A stretch of DNA of 60,513 nucleotides, taken from Lachnospiraceae bacterium (lineage in GTDB: Bacteria > Bacillota > Clostridia > Lachnospirales > Lachnospiraceae). A model generated the notes under the pieces. It did no database searches, was not told the origin of the DNA, and saw nothing but the letters and a program-made list of their open reading frames with translations. The DNA lies in NCBI GenBank assembly GCA_900752065.1, contig CAADTT010000145.1:1-60513 (forward strand). The letters are read 5' to 3'. Numbering within the stretch: position 1 is the stretch's first letter; the number at the start of each line of letters is the position of its first letter. The translations under genes and the position numbers were made by a program. Positions 50,878 to 59,493 of this stretch are shown one piece after another.

Positions 50878-51312
50878 TCAGAACAGATCATGTTCTTTTT
50901 CTTTTTTTACTGCCTCTGATTTCAGTATTTTTTTCAGCTTCCCGATACTTTCTACATACGTCATTTCCCCGCTTTCTTCCGGCATCTGTGGCAATCCATG
51001 TGTTAATACCATTAAAATAAATTCTCTTTGATCTTTCAGTTTGCTAATTTCACTTTTGATGGTTTTCATCCGCGCCCTAAGGCTCTCTTTTTGCTCGTTA
51101 TCCCCGGCTGGCAATAACTCTTTAATTTCTTTTAATTCGAATCCCATCTCCTTATATAGCATGATCTGCCATATTTTTTCCAAGGCTGTCTGATCATACA
51201 TGCGATGATTATTTTCTGTTCTTTCTGCCACAAGCACCCCCTCATCATCATAGTACTGCAAAGTACGTCTGCTTACTCCAGCCAACTTGCTTACTTCATT
51301 TGTTCTTTTCAT
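50878..51312 (-). CDS. MerR-family regulator
   Basis: The 144-residue protein has an N-terminal MerR helix-turn-helix (MKRTNEVSKLAGVSRRTLQYYDDEGVLV) and a dimerisation helix (EIKELLPAGDNEQKESLRARMKTIKSEISKLKDQREF). No metal-binding cysteines are visible. ATG at 51312 has AAAGG upstream. The promoter carries a textbook MerR operator (51340-51370), so the gene is probably autoregulated. It lies between two zinc-ribbon protein genes on the same strand. Confidence 0.88.
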   Translation of the reverse strand: MKRTNEVSKLAGVSRRTLQYYDDEGVLVAERTENNHRMYDQTALEKIWQIMLYKEMGFELKEIKELLPAGDNEQKESLRARMKTIKSEISKLKDQREFILMVLTHGLPQMPEESGEMTYVESIGKLKKILKSEAVKKEKEHDLF

Positions 51313-51339
51313 TACGGCCTTTCCTCTCCCCGTATAAAG

Positions 51340-51370
51340 AGCATACGCTATCACGCGGGCGTGATAGCAA
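51340..51370 (-). promoter_or_regulatory. MerR-type promoter with 19-bp spacer and palindrome
   Basis: On the minus strand TTGCTA (51365-51370) and TATGCT (51340-51345) are 19 bases apart, the overlong spacing used by MerR activators. The perfect palindrome with 10-bp arms GCTATCACGC/GCGTGATAGC (51347-51368) occupies the spacer. Confidence 0.75.
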
Positions 51371-51511
51371 TACCCTTTTTTCGGAATCACGTGTTATTTG
51401 TTTCATAAAAGACCGTGTAAATTTCGCGAAGAGGCACTGGTTTCACTGGCGAATTAAATTCAAATATCTATACTGGCAAAAAAGGGGAGTCCTTCCTCCG
51501 CATAATCAAAT

Positions 51512-51546
51512 AGTCCCTGAAAGTGAATTTGTTCACCCTCAGGGAC
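51512..51546 (-). terminator. Terminator after the second zinc-ribbon gene
   Basis: AGTCCCTGA...TTCAC / GTGAA...TCAGGGACT, a 14-bp stem with one bulge, then ATTTGATT on the minus strand. It lies about 130 bases past the zinc-ribbon protein stop. The intervening DNA contains a small ORF. Confidence 0.6.
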
Positions 51547-51565
51547 TTCCATATATACCTGTTTT

Positions 51566-51673
51566 CTACAGGCCAATATTTTCTTTCGTTTCCATCAATT
51601 CTTCACCTGATCTGGCATCATCAGGCTCCGTATTCCGTTTCCTTCTGCTCAGAAGTTTCTGAAACTTCAACAT
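51566..51673 (-). CDS. Possible 35-residue peptide
   Basis: A frame starting ATG at 51673, two bases after the stop of the zinc-ribbon gene, reads MLKFQKLLSRRKRNTEPDD... and ends in TAG before the terminator. Basic N-terminus and acidic middle; no signal. There is no clear ribosome site, so translation would depend on coupling. Unrecognised. Confidence 0.3.
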   Translation of the reverse strand: MLKFQKLLSRRKRNTEPDDARSGEELMETKENIGL

Positions 51674-51674
51674 T

Positions 51675-53015
51675 TTAAGGTTCTATATACTCAAAATCCA
51701 TTCCGTATTCCGTATAATAACTCTCCTCGCAAATTCCCTCATCCATTTGATGAAAACGTATCATAGGGACATATGAAGTTCCCGACGTCAGCGAAGTATT
51801 ATACTGAGGATAATAATCAAATTGCGTTCCATCTTCGCATGTGTACACTACATAAGAAGAATCATCCCCTGCCGCATAATCAAAAATATTAAAAGTACGA
51901 TACTCTGAACCATTGATTCGAATTTGTACCGTTTCATCTCCTTGCTCTTTTATATCAAGTGGTATATTGACCCCTGAAAAATGAGTATATTGCTTATACC
52001 AGTTTCTGTTAAAAGAAAAAGCTGAATCGTACATTTTAGTAAAAAGAATATCTATATCTTCTGAATATGCTGAATATTGATAGTTCACATCAGAATGCTC
52101 TTTTTTATATTCTTCTATCGGTGCCTGAAGATCAATTTCTTTGTCCGTGCGGAAATATCCACTCATTTTTCCTTCCACAATAATGCCTTCTCGATTTACA
52201 AAAGATATACAATGAGTATCTAAAACGTCTTCTCCAATCAGACACACATATACATTCTGTGCGAAAGCATCAAGTGGAACTTGTTCTGCCAACCCCCTGA
52301 TATAATATCCTTTATCAGAATCATTTTCTACCACACACCAATATATATTCATGGTGTTATCATCCTGTTTCTCTATCTGTATGATGTCGGTCGTCAGCGC
52401 ATTGCTATCTGCCGATTCGTAAGTACCAACCACATCATCAAAAGAAGTGTCCACTGAACCCGTGAAAATATCCGCATTGTATTCATCTGATATTTTCAGG
52501 CACAAAATTTTTTCATCCTCCGGCGTCGTAAGAGTCAATTCTTTTTTGCTTTGCTTATATGTATAAACCAGGTCCGTTCCAGATAATTGTATAGACTCAT
52601 CTCCAAGATCAAGAATTGCACTTTCCTCCAGTCCGCCATTATCCGGAAGTATAACAGAGCACATTGTCCAATCCTTTCCTTTAAAAATATTCGTCAGAGT
52701 TACATTTATATCAAAAATAGCTTCATCCTCAACATTAATTGCAAATACTTCCCCATTTTCTGTCACATAGGTACCCGGAAGCCAATCCTCTGTAACCGTA
52801 TCGCTTAATTGACTATTTAACTCGTTGATTTTCATCTTTTGTTCATGTGTTTTACTACCGGGATTTGCCACATGAAAAGCTGCTGCCGCCAAAATTACGA
52901 TAGCTATTCCCCTAAACCACTTTTTGTTTTTCTTTTTCTCTGTGCCATTATGACCCTTTTTCCCACAATGCGGGCAAAAATTGCCTTCATACTCAGTTCC
53001 ACACTCACATCTCAT
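51675..53015 (-). CDS. Zinc-ribbon membrane protein, second type
   Basis: The 446-residue protein starts with a short zinc ribbon (MRCECGTEYEGNFCPHCGKKG), a membrane segment (FRGIAIVILAAAAFHVANPG) and a long extracytoplasmic part rich in acidic residues. The WLPGTYVTENGEVFAINV and VVGTYESADSNALTTDIIQIE pieces look like two lipocalin-like or DUF-type beta repeats. No enzymatic motif recognised. Like its neighbour at 49655 it is a ribbon-plus-membrane-anchor sensor or stress protein. Ribosome site GAGAGG upstream is a little distant. Confidence 0.7.
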   Translation of the reverse strand: MRCECGTEYEGNFCPHCGKKGHNGTEKKKNKKWFRGIAIVILAAAAFHVANPGSKTHEQKMKINELNSQLSDTVTEDWLPGTYVTENGEVFAINVEDEAIFDINVTLTNIFKGKDWTMCSVILPDNGGLEESAILDLGDESIQLSGTDLVYTYKQSKKELTLTTPEDEKILCLKISDEYNADIFTGSVDTSFDDVVGTYESADSNALTTDIIQIEKQDDNTMNIYWCVVENDSDKGYYIRGLAEQVPLDAFAQNVYVCLIGEDVLDTHCISFVNREGIIVEGKMSGYFRTDKEIDLQAPIEEYKKEHSDVNYQYSAYSEDIDILFTKMYDSAFSFNRNWYKQYTHFSGVNIPLDIKEQGDETVQIRINGSEYRTFNIFDYAAGDDSSYVVYTCEDGTQFDYYPQYNTSLTSGTSYVPMIRFHQMDEGICEESYYTEYGMDFEYIEP

Positions 53016-53154
53016 AATCTTTTACCTCTCAGTCCATTTCTATTTTTACAATAATCCCGGCAATCTTCATAACCACCAGAACCATACGTATCTTTGTCAG
53101 CCAGTTTCTGTTTTATCTCCCGATTATCACAAATTTCATCATCCGACTCTGCAT

Positions 53155-53280
53155 CCATATGCCTCATTAACATCTTTCATTTTTTTCTAAAAGCTCTCTC
53201 CCCCGTTATCCGGATGCATTCTTTTGACCAGCGCTTATATGCATCTTTCTTCTTAGCATTTCCAAACGATATAGAATCAG
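53155..53280 (-). pseudogene. J-domain (DnaJ-like) gene remnant
   Basis: Reading the minus strand and allowing frame changes gives FGNAKKKDAYKRWSKEC, then HPDNGGE (53209-53217 encodes HPD) and KKMKDVNEAYG, a recognisable J-domain with its HPD motif. At least two frameshifts or stops interrupt it. The 5' and 3' parts are lost. Confidence 0.6.
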
Positions 53281-53487
53281 ACTTATTATATCATCTTTTT
53301 TCAAAAAATCAAACCTATTAGATATACTTTTTCCTTTAAACCGTACACTAAGTTTACAAAAACAAGAACTCAAGATAGACTATATTCAGAAGATCCAGTT
53401 AAATTATGGAAAGTGATTTCTCTATTCCCACAGGTAAAAGATTAGCGGACGAATACCGTTCCCACAACGTCACACAGGGAGCATAAC

Positions 53488-53655
53488 CAGAAAAAGGCTG
53501 GGGAAATGAAAATATGGACGCTGGAAGAATACGAAAGATTTTTCTGCACAAATTATGAAGTCTGCAATTAAGCTAGCATTTGACATCCTGTTCTATTTTA
53601 TTTGTGGTTTTGCGGACCCATTTTTGTTCTAGCGCGGGGAGTTCATGCTTCTATC
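53488..53655 (+). pseudogene. Tyrosine recombinase (phage-type integrase) remnant
   Basis: NQKKAGEMKIWTLEEYERF at 53488-53545 is the start of a SAM-like/catalytic boundary typical of integrases of Firmicutes; a frame shift later gives IKLAFDILFYF...RGEFMLL, where CGLRxGELLAL is expected. Stops and shifts within 150 bases show decay. It supports past insertion of a mobile element here. Confidence 0.55.
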
Positions 53656-53821
53656 TAAAGATCTGCCTCTCAATCCCCATATAGGCATTTACGAGCCGTA
53701 TGTACTCCCGCTCGGCGCTGTCTGGATATTTCGGCGCATATTCCGCTTTCACGATATTTCTCCCCTGGTTGCATCTCCTCAACTCTTCCCTGATTGCTTC
53801 TTTTCTCGCTTTATCATCCAC
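53651..53821 (-). CDS. Small mobile-element-type ORF
   Basis: A 56-residue frame starts GTG at 53821 with GAGGTGG 4 bases upstream and reads VDDKARKEAIREELRRCNQ...YIRLVNAYMGIERQIFR. It is highly helical and charged. Unrecognised; its place between an integrase remnant and a transposase suggests phage or integrative-element origin. Its start codon and ribosome site are good, so it may be intact. Confidence 0.45.
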   Translation of the reverse strand: MDDKARKEAIREELRRCNQGRNIVKAEYAPKYPDSAEREYIRLVNAYMGIERQIFR

Positions 53822-53879
53822 GAAACCACCTCTCTTATTGCCTTAAATTTGGCATTTTGCACCATAGCAAGGTATTTGA

Positions 53880-55275
53880 CTGTTTGAACGTAAAAAGCCC
53901 CAAAGAGCCACGATTAGCGGCAATGCAGGGGGCAGAAGAAAAGAGCCTCACGCTTGCAAGGCTCTTACATAATAGACAATTCACCATAAACTTTACCCCA
54001 GTTCCGGATTGGCATGGTCCATTTTTTCGTTGCCTCAAACGTCGCCAAATACAGTGCTTTCAGTAATGCCTGGTCGCTTGGAAAGACGCTCCGCTGCCGG
54101 TTTAGTTTTCGGTAGGTGAAGTTGAGTGATTCAATCGCATTGGTTGTATAGATCACGGTTCTGACATCTGATGAAAACTTGAAAATCGGCGTGATGGCAT
54201 CCCAGTTTGTACTCCATGATTTCATCGCATTCGGATATTTTTCTGACTATTTCTCTGTAACTGTATCGCGAATTTCCGCAGCCCGGTCCGCATTTGGCGC
54301 GTTGTATATCTTTTTGAGATCCGCCGCAAACGGTTTACGGTCTTTATCTGCCACATACTTTAAAGTATTGCGTACCTGATGGACGATACAGCGCTGATAT
54401 TCTGTTTGTGGAAAGGCCGTGTTAATTGCTTCTTTTATTCCAGTCAGGTCGCCAGCACAGATGATCAGGATATCCTTGACACCCCGATTTTTCAGGCTGT
54501 TCAATACAGACAGCCAGTATTTCGCGCTTTCATTCTGGCCTACTTCGATTGTCAGCACTTCTTTTTTCCCTTCAAGGTTAATACCGAGGATCACATAGGC
54601 AGCGAGTTTTCGGATCACTCCGTTATCCCGTACAGAATAGTGGATCGCATCAATGAACAGAACCGGATAAAGCTCATCCAGAGGACGGTTCTTCCATTCT
54701 TCAATCTGCGGGAGCAGTTTATCTGTAACGTCAGAAATAAACCCTTCGGAAGCTTCAAATCCATAAATATCCATCAGCGTATCAGAAATCTGGCGGGTTG
54801 TCATTCCCTTTGCATACATGGAGATGGTCTTCTGGTCAATATCAGAAATATCCTTCTGGCGTTTTTTTACGACCTGTGGTTGAAACGTTGAGTTACGATC
54901 CTGGGGGACGTCAATCGTCATGGGGCCGTAGCTGGTATTTACCTGTTTTCGTTTCGTTCCATTTCTATAACCAGACTGTTCATCACGGTGAATCCGTTCT
55001 GATTTTCCGTATCCGAGATGGTCATCCATCTCTGCTTCCATCATTTCCTTAATGGTTCCTCCCAGGAGATCTTTGAGAGCATCCTGGATATCTTCTGCAG
55101 TCTCAATATCGTATTCTTGAAGAAGCTGCTGGATGATGGCACGCTTGCCATCTGTCATTTGTACATGATGTACTGGTTTCTTTTCTCTTCTTGCCATAAT
55201 TTTAGGCCTCCTATGATTTAGATTTTATCATAGAAGACCTAATAGCTCATTACTTAAATGACTTTTACAGACTTT
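53880..55275 (-). mobile_element. IS256-family insertion sequence, degraded
   Basis: Holds the IS256-type transposase. On the right side the minus strand contains AGTCTGTAAAAGTCATTT (near 55255-55272), which looks like a terminal repeat. On the left I find only a weak partner near GTAAAAAGCCC (53890-53900), so the exact edge is uncertain. A hairpin AAGAGCCT/AGGCTCTT (53941-53966) follows the transposase frame. Confidence 0.6.
53965..55197 (-). pseudogene. IS256-family transposase with amber codon
   Basis: Residues 1-316 (MARREKKPVHHVQMTDGKR...) and a second part beginning SEKYPNAMKSW lie in one frame, split by TAG at 54247-54249. TGG (Trp) is expected in this stretch (EKW.EKYP), so one base change created the stop. 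Full length would be about 410 residues, the family norm. Catalytic positions: the first Asp in FIDAIHYSVRDNG, a second expected in ICADGL but here ICAGDL, and Glu in TNAIESLNF. Probably dead unless the stop is suppressed. Confidence 0.85.
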
Positions 55276-55354
55276 TTTTCATAGTTTCCTTCTAGGCGTG
55301 TTTTTTCAAACAACTCACTAACAGGTATCAAAAAAGTATCACGCCCCACATCAA

Positions 55355-55392
55355 AAGTCGGAAAGTCCGCTGTTTATGCGGCTTCCCGACTT
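55355..55392 (-). terminator. Terminator after guaA
   Basis: On the minus strand AAGTCGGGAAGCCGC pairs with GCGGACTTTCCGACTT, followed by TTTTGAT. It begins about 9 bases past the guaA stop. Confidence 0.7.
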
Positions 55393-55400
55393 CATGTTTA

Positions 55401-56948
55401 CTACTCGAACTCAATCGTTCCCGGCGGTTTACTGGTAATATCATACAGCACCCGATTCACATGCGACACTTCGTTTATGATCCTGCTGGTAACCTTTTGC
55501 AGCACTTCCCAGGGGATCTGTGCGGACTCCGCTGTCATAAAATCAATTGTATTCACCCCTCGCAGCGCAATCGCATAATCGTATGTCCGCTCGTCTCCCA
55601 TAACACCAACAGAGCGCATATTCGTCAGTGCCGCAAAGTACTGTCCGATTTCTTTATCCAGTCCCGCATTCGCAATCTCCTCACGGTAAATCGCATCCGC
55701 ATCCTGCACAATCTTCACTTTTTCCGCTGTTACTTCCCCGATGATACGGATGCCAAGTCCTGGTCCCGGGAACGGCTGACGGAATACCAGATGCTTCGGA
55801 ATACCAAGCTCCAGACCAACTTTCCGAACTTCATCTTTAAACAGGTCGCGCAGAGGCTCGATAATCTCTTTAAAATCCACGCAGTCCGGCAGTCCTCCCA
55901 CATTGTGGTGGGATTTGATGACAGCAGACTCCCCTCCAAGGCCGCTCTCCACCACGTCAGGATAAATCGTTCCCTGCACCAGAAAATCCACAGCCCCTAT
56001 TTTCTTCGCTTCTTCCTCAAATACCCGGATAAACTCTTCGCCGATAATTTTCCTTTTCTGCTCCGGTTCTGTTGCCCCGGCAAGCTTTTCGTAGAAACGC
56101 TCCTGCACATTGGCACGGATGAAATTCAAATTGTAAGCGCCCTCAGGTCCAAATACTGCTTCTACCTCGTCGCCCTCGTTTTTACGAAGGAGACCATGAT
56201 CTACAAATACACAGGTAAGCTGGTCGCCTACCGCCTTCGAAAGTAGTACCGCCGCCACGGAAGAATCCACGCCGCCGGATAAGGCACAGAGAACTTTGCC
56301 ATCACCAACTTTTTTACGGATTTCTCTGATCGAATTTTCCACAAAAGAATCCATTTTCCAGTCTCCGGCGCATCCGCAGACATTGTATACAAAATTGTGA
56401 AGCATTTCTTTACCTTCAATGGTATGAAGCACTTCAGGATGAAACTGGATCGCATACAGCTTCTCCGCCGCATTTTCTGCTGCCGCCACTGGACAGTCCG
56501 CCGTATGCGCAGTAATCTCAAATCCAGGTGCCACCCTGGAAATATAATCAAAATGGCTCATCCAGCAAATCGTACTCGGTGCAACACCCTCAAACACTTT
56601 CGAATCCTGTTTGTCAACTAAAACTTCCGTCTTTCCATATTCACGCACACTGGCACGTTCTACCTTACCGCCCAGTACATGCATCATAAGCTGCGCTCCG
56701 TAGCACAGTCCCAGTACCGGGATTCCCATTTGAAACAACTCTTTTGAATATGTAGGAGAATCCGCCTCATAACAGCTATTCGGACCTCCGGTCAGAATGA
56801 TTCCCTTGGGATTAAGCGCTTTGATCTTTTCAAGCTCCGTTTTATATGAATAAATTTCACAGTAGACATTACACTCTCTCACCCGTCTGGCAACCAGTTG
56901 ATTATACTGCCCGCCAAAATCCAGCACAATAACAACTTCGTTCTTCAA
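55401..56948 (-). CDS. guaA: GMP synthase (glutamine-hydrolysing)
   Basis: The 515-residue enzyme has a glutamine amidotransferase domain (catalytic Cys in PVLGLCYGAQLMMH, His/Glu in QFHPEVLHT) and a PP-loop ATP pyrophosphatase domain (LCALSGGVDSSVAAVLL), then a C-terminal dimerisation part ending KPPGTIEFE. It makes GMP from XMP. Full length. Its promoter is strong and I see no purine riboswitch. Confidence 0.97.
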   Translation of the reverse strand: MKNEVVIVLDFGGQYNQLVARRVRECNVYCEIYSYKTELEKIKALNPKGIILTGGPNSCYEADSPTYSKELFQMGIPVLGLCYGAQLMMHVLGGKVERASVREYGKTEVLVDKQDSKVFEGVAPSTICWMSHFDYISRVAPGFEITAHTADCPVAAAENAAEKLYAIQFHPEVLHTIEGKEMLHNFVYNVCGCAGDWKMDSFVENSIREIRKKVGDGKVLCALSGGVDSSVAAVLLSKAVGDQLTCVFVDHGLLRKNEGDEVEAVFGPEGAYNLNFIRANVQERFYEKLAGATEPEQKRKIIGEEFIRVFEEEAKKIGAVDFLVQGTIYPDVVESGLGGESAVIKSHHNVGGLPDCVDFKEIIEPLRDLFKDEVRKVGLELGIPKHLVFRQPFPGPGLGIRIIGEVTAEKVKIVQDADAIYREEIANAGLDKEIGQYFAALTNMRSVGVMGDERTYDYAIALRGVNTIDFMTAESAQIPWEVLQKVTSRIINEVSHVNRVLYDITSKPPGTIEFE

Positions 56949-57002
56949 AGTCTTTCCTCCTGTCTTCTCTCAAAATGACTTCCTCTATATCTCTTCCCAG
57001 CC

Positions 57003-57031
57003 ATTATAAAGGAATTGTTTTCTATTGACAA
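57003..57031 (-). promoter_or_regulatory. guaA promoter
   Basis: On the minus strand TTGTCA (57026-57031) and TATAAT (57003-57008) are 17 bases apart, a near-consensus promoter about 55 bases before the guaA start. It begins inside or just past the end of the upstream MATE gene. Confidence 0.75.
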
Positions 57032-57039
57032 GCCACTTT

Positions 57040-58365
57040 CTATATCTTCTGCATCTGCCATTTGCCACGCAGATAGCGCACAGCAAAGCAAATAGCCCGA
57101 AACAGCCAGTCGATGGTCATCGCCACCCAGATTCCGAAAACGCCCCATCCCAAATATTTTCCCAATATATAACTGAAGACGATTCTGAAAATCCACATGG
57201 AAAATACGGAAATCCACATGGTTATCCTGACATCATTCGCAGCACGCAGGGTATTCGGCAATGTAAATGCCATTGGCCAGATGATGCAGGCGCATGCTCC
57301 ATGGTAAGTCACTATTTTCTCCGTAATTCCAGCCGTTTCCGGTGATAGCTGATACACCCGCACAATCGCAGGGAGCAAAAGAAAGATTGCCAGGTTAAGC
57401 AGAATCATGGATGCATAGGTAAGGATCATCAGCTTTTTTGTATAGTACCTTACCTGCTGATAGTCTCCCGCTCCTACGCATTGTGAAACCACCGTGATGA
57501 CTGCAAATCCCATCGCCATTCCCGGAAGAACCTGGAACAGCGCAATTGTATTTGACACTGCATTTGCTGCAATAGAGGCTGTTCCAAAGGTGGACACCAG
57601 GCTAAGAACCAGTATTTTTCCCAATTGGAACATGCTGTTTTCCATTCCATTCGGCACTCCGATATGCAAAATCTTCCGAATCGTATGTCCCTCAAACCGA
57701 AACGACACCGTGCGGCGCAGATGTACCGGGTACTTCCCCCGGCAGAGCAGCAAAATAATAATCGCCGCTGCCAGAATTCGGGATGCCAGCGTCGGAATTG
57801 CCGCCCCCGCTACTCCCATATGCATCCCGTAAATTAGAATCCCGTTTCCAATAATGTTCACCGCATTCATAATCAGAGATGTCTGCATGGAGATTTTTGA
57901 ATTTCCCATGACCCGAAAAATCGCTGCTCCACCATTATACAAGGCAATAAAAGGAATCGATGCCGACACGATCAGAAGATAAATTCTGGAATCCTTCATA
58001 ACCTCCGGCTCTATCTTTCCAAATACACCATGCAAAATCAGGTTTTGTCCGGCATACATACATAATGTCACCGCCAAAGAGAATACCGTTATAAACAGCA
58101 CAAGCTGCTCTGCCGCTTTACATGCGCTCTCCATACGATTCTGCCCGATATACTGTCCTGCCACTACCGCTCCTCCGGTCGCCAATGCAGCAAAAATGTT
58201 AATCAGAAGCACCATGACTGTATCCACCAGGGAAACTGCCGAAACTGCCTCCTCCCCAACACTTGCAATCATCAGCGTATCCGCCATTCCCACAGTTACC
58301 GTCAAAAGCTGTTCAATAATTAATGGGATAATAAGCTGACGCAACTGTTTGTTCGTAAACATCAT
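57040..58365 (-). CDS. MATE-family exporter
   Basis: The 441-residue protein has about 12 membrane segments and the MATE pattern of two homologous halves (MADTLMIASVGEEAVSAVSLVDTV near the start; VPNGMENSMFQLGKILVLSLVSTFG midway). It likely exports a cationic drug or metabolite using sodium or proton gradient. GAGG lies 6 bases before ATG 58365. It is followed by guaA after 90 bases, with an independent promoter. Substrate unknown. Confidence 0.9.
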   Translation of the reverse strand: MMFTNKQLRQLIIPLIIEQLLTVTVGMADTLMIASVGEEAVSAVSLVDTVMVLLINIFAALATGGAVVAGQYIGQNRMESACKAAEQLVLFITVFSLAVTLCMYAGQNLILHGVFGKIEPEVMKDSRIYLLIVSASIPFIALYNGGAAIFRVMGNSKISMQTSLIMNAVNIIGNGILIYGMHMGVAGAAIPTLASRILAAAIIILLLCRGKYPVHLRRTVSFRFEGHTIRKILHIGVPNGMENSMFQLGKILVLSLVSTFGTASIAANAVSNTIALFQVLPGMAMGFAVITVVSQCVGAGDYQQVRYYTKKLMILTYASMILLNLAIFLLLPAIVRVYQLSPETAGITEKIVTYHGACACIIWPMAFTLPNTLRAANDVRITMWISVFSMWIFRIVFSYILGKYLGWGVFGIWVAMTIDWLFRAICFAVRYLRGKWQMQKI

Positions 58366-58514
58366 CTTTTTCCTCACCTCGTATTTCACAAAATCTTTAT
58401 CCTTCGTTTAAACCTTTATGATTTCCGGCATCCTTGCTCTACTACACCTTGTTTTAATCAAACTTCATTTATAAACGACACCGCCAGACAGGTACATCCT
58501 GTTCTGGTACGCCT

Positions 58515-59018
58515 TTAATCTTTTAACTCTTCCCGTATCACACTCCAGGCTTCCAACAAACGTTCCATCCGCCATGCGGCATTTGCAGGACTGCTCGACG
58601 GCAATTTAATTATTTCCCGTTTTGTCTGTGGATAAGCGTACCTTCGATACAGCTCACACGCCTTCCCTCCATTGCCATAAATACTCCGAATTGGTGCCTG
58701 TTCCAAAAGCATGGGAATATCCGCTGGAACTACGTTTTTTATGGAACTGTCGCTGGAACCGATGATATCGCACCGGGCAATCACATCCCATATAGCAATA
58801 TGCTGCTTGAGCAGAAAGTTTTTCTTTTCTTCTATATTTTGCGGAACCGGACTATCGGTCAGCTCTGCCAACACCCGCCAGAACCGATTTTGCGGGTGCC
58901 CATAATAAAAATTGTTTTCCCGTGACTTAACGGATGGAAATGTGCCGAGAATCAGGATTCTGGAATCCCCATCAAAAACTGGCTGAAAGGTGTGGGATAC
59001 TGTTTGATACTCACTCAT
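58515..59018 (-). CDS. Hypoxanthine-DNA glycosylase-like protein (UDG superfamily)
   Basis: The 167-residue protein has the UDG-fold motifs LILGTFPSVKSRE, YYGHPQNRFWRVL, and the C-terminal LPSSSPANA, matching the DNA-deoxyinosine/hypoxanthine glycosylase family. It would remove deaminated adenine from DNA. Together with the OGG at 36034 the window has two base-excision glycosylases. It precedes spoIIID on the same strand but with a 140-base gap. Confidence 0.85.
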   Translation of the reverse strand: MSEYQTVSHTFQPVFDGDSRILILGTFPSVKSRENNFYYGHPQNRFWRVLAELTDSPVPQNIEEKKNFLLKQHIAIWDVIARCDIIGSSDSSIKNVVPADIPMLLEQAPIRSIYGNGGKACELYRRYAYPQTKREIIKLPSSSPANAAWRMERLLEAWSVIREELKD

Positions 59019-59123
59019 TCAATCTACCTCCATTAACGCACTCTATTTTAAACCACCCTTAAATAAAATGCAATGGCTCCAATATCCTAAAGCAAACAAA
59101 TATACGAAGCTGGCATTTCACGC

Positions 59124-59160
59124 AGAACGTGCGAGACACTTTTCATGTCCCGCACGTTCT
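59124..59160 (-). terminator. Hairpin after spoIIID
   Basis: AGAACGTGCGAGACA and TGTCCCGCACGTTCT form a 15-bp stem (one mismatch) with a 7-base loop. Its first arm abuts the spoIIID stop codon. No T-run follows, so its role as terminator is not certain. Confidence 0.55.
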
Positions 59161-59417
59161 TATTGTTGCTCCATATGCAGATATTTTTCTCTGGTGGCAA
59201 GCCCACCCCGGATATGCCGTTCCGACTTGTTCCGATCAAGTATTTTTCTTGCTTCCATAGCAAGGGACGGATTGATCTGCAAAAGCCGTTCTGTGACATC
59301 CTTATGTACCGTACTTTTGCTTACCCGAAATTTTTTCGCTGTCTGCCTTACTGTCGCATTTGTTTCGATGATATAATTCGCAATCTCGATTGCCCGTTCT
59401 TCAATATATTCTTTCAA
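59160..59417 (-). CDS. spoIIID: Sporulation regulator SpoIIID
   Basis: The 85-residue helix-turn-helix protein reads KEYIEERAIEIANYIIETNATVRQTAKKFRVSKSTVHKDVTERL, and the KILDRNKSERHIRGGLATREKY tail is like SpoIIID of Bacillus and Clostridium. It acts in the mother cell during sporulation. The start appears to be TTG at 59417 with GGGGG 7 bases upstream, aligning with the known N-terminus. It lies 76 bases from the CRISPR array, transcribed away from it. Confidence 0.93.
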   Translation of the reverse strand: MKEYIEERAIEIANYIIETNATVRQTAKKFRVSKSTVHKDVTERLLQINPSLAMEARKILDRNKSERHIRGGLATREKYLHMEQQ

Positions 59418-59493
59418 GGAATGTCCCCCGAAGACGCTTGTTTTTATAAGATATGCGCTTTTCTAACCGATTATACCGTGCCCGTATCCTGCT

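Noticed and set aside
53593..53650. A gene with in-frame reading through the integrase remnant
   Set aside because: Stops and frame changes occur within the motif itself, so it is a remnant and not a functional small gene.
56949..57039. Purine riboswitch upstream of guaA
   Set aside because: The leader is short and carries a plain consensus promoter; no purine aptamer loops were found.
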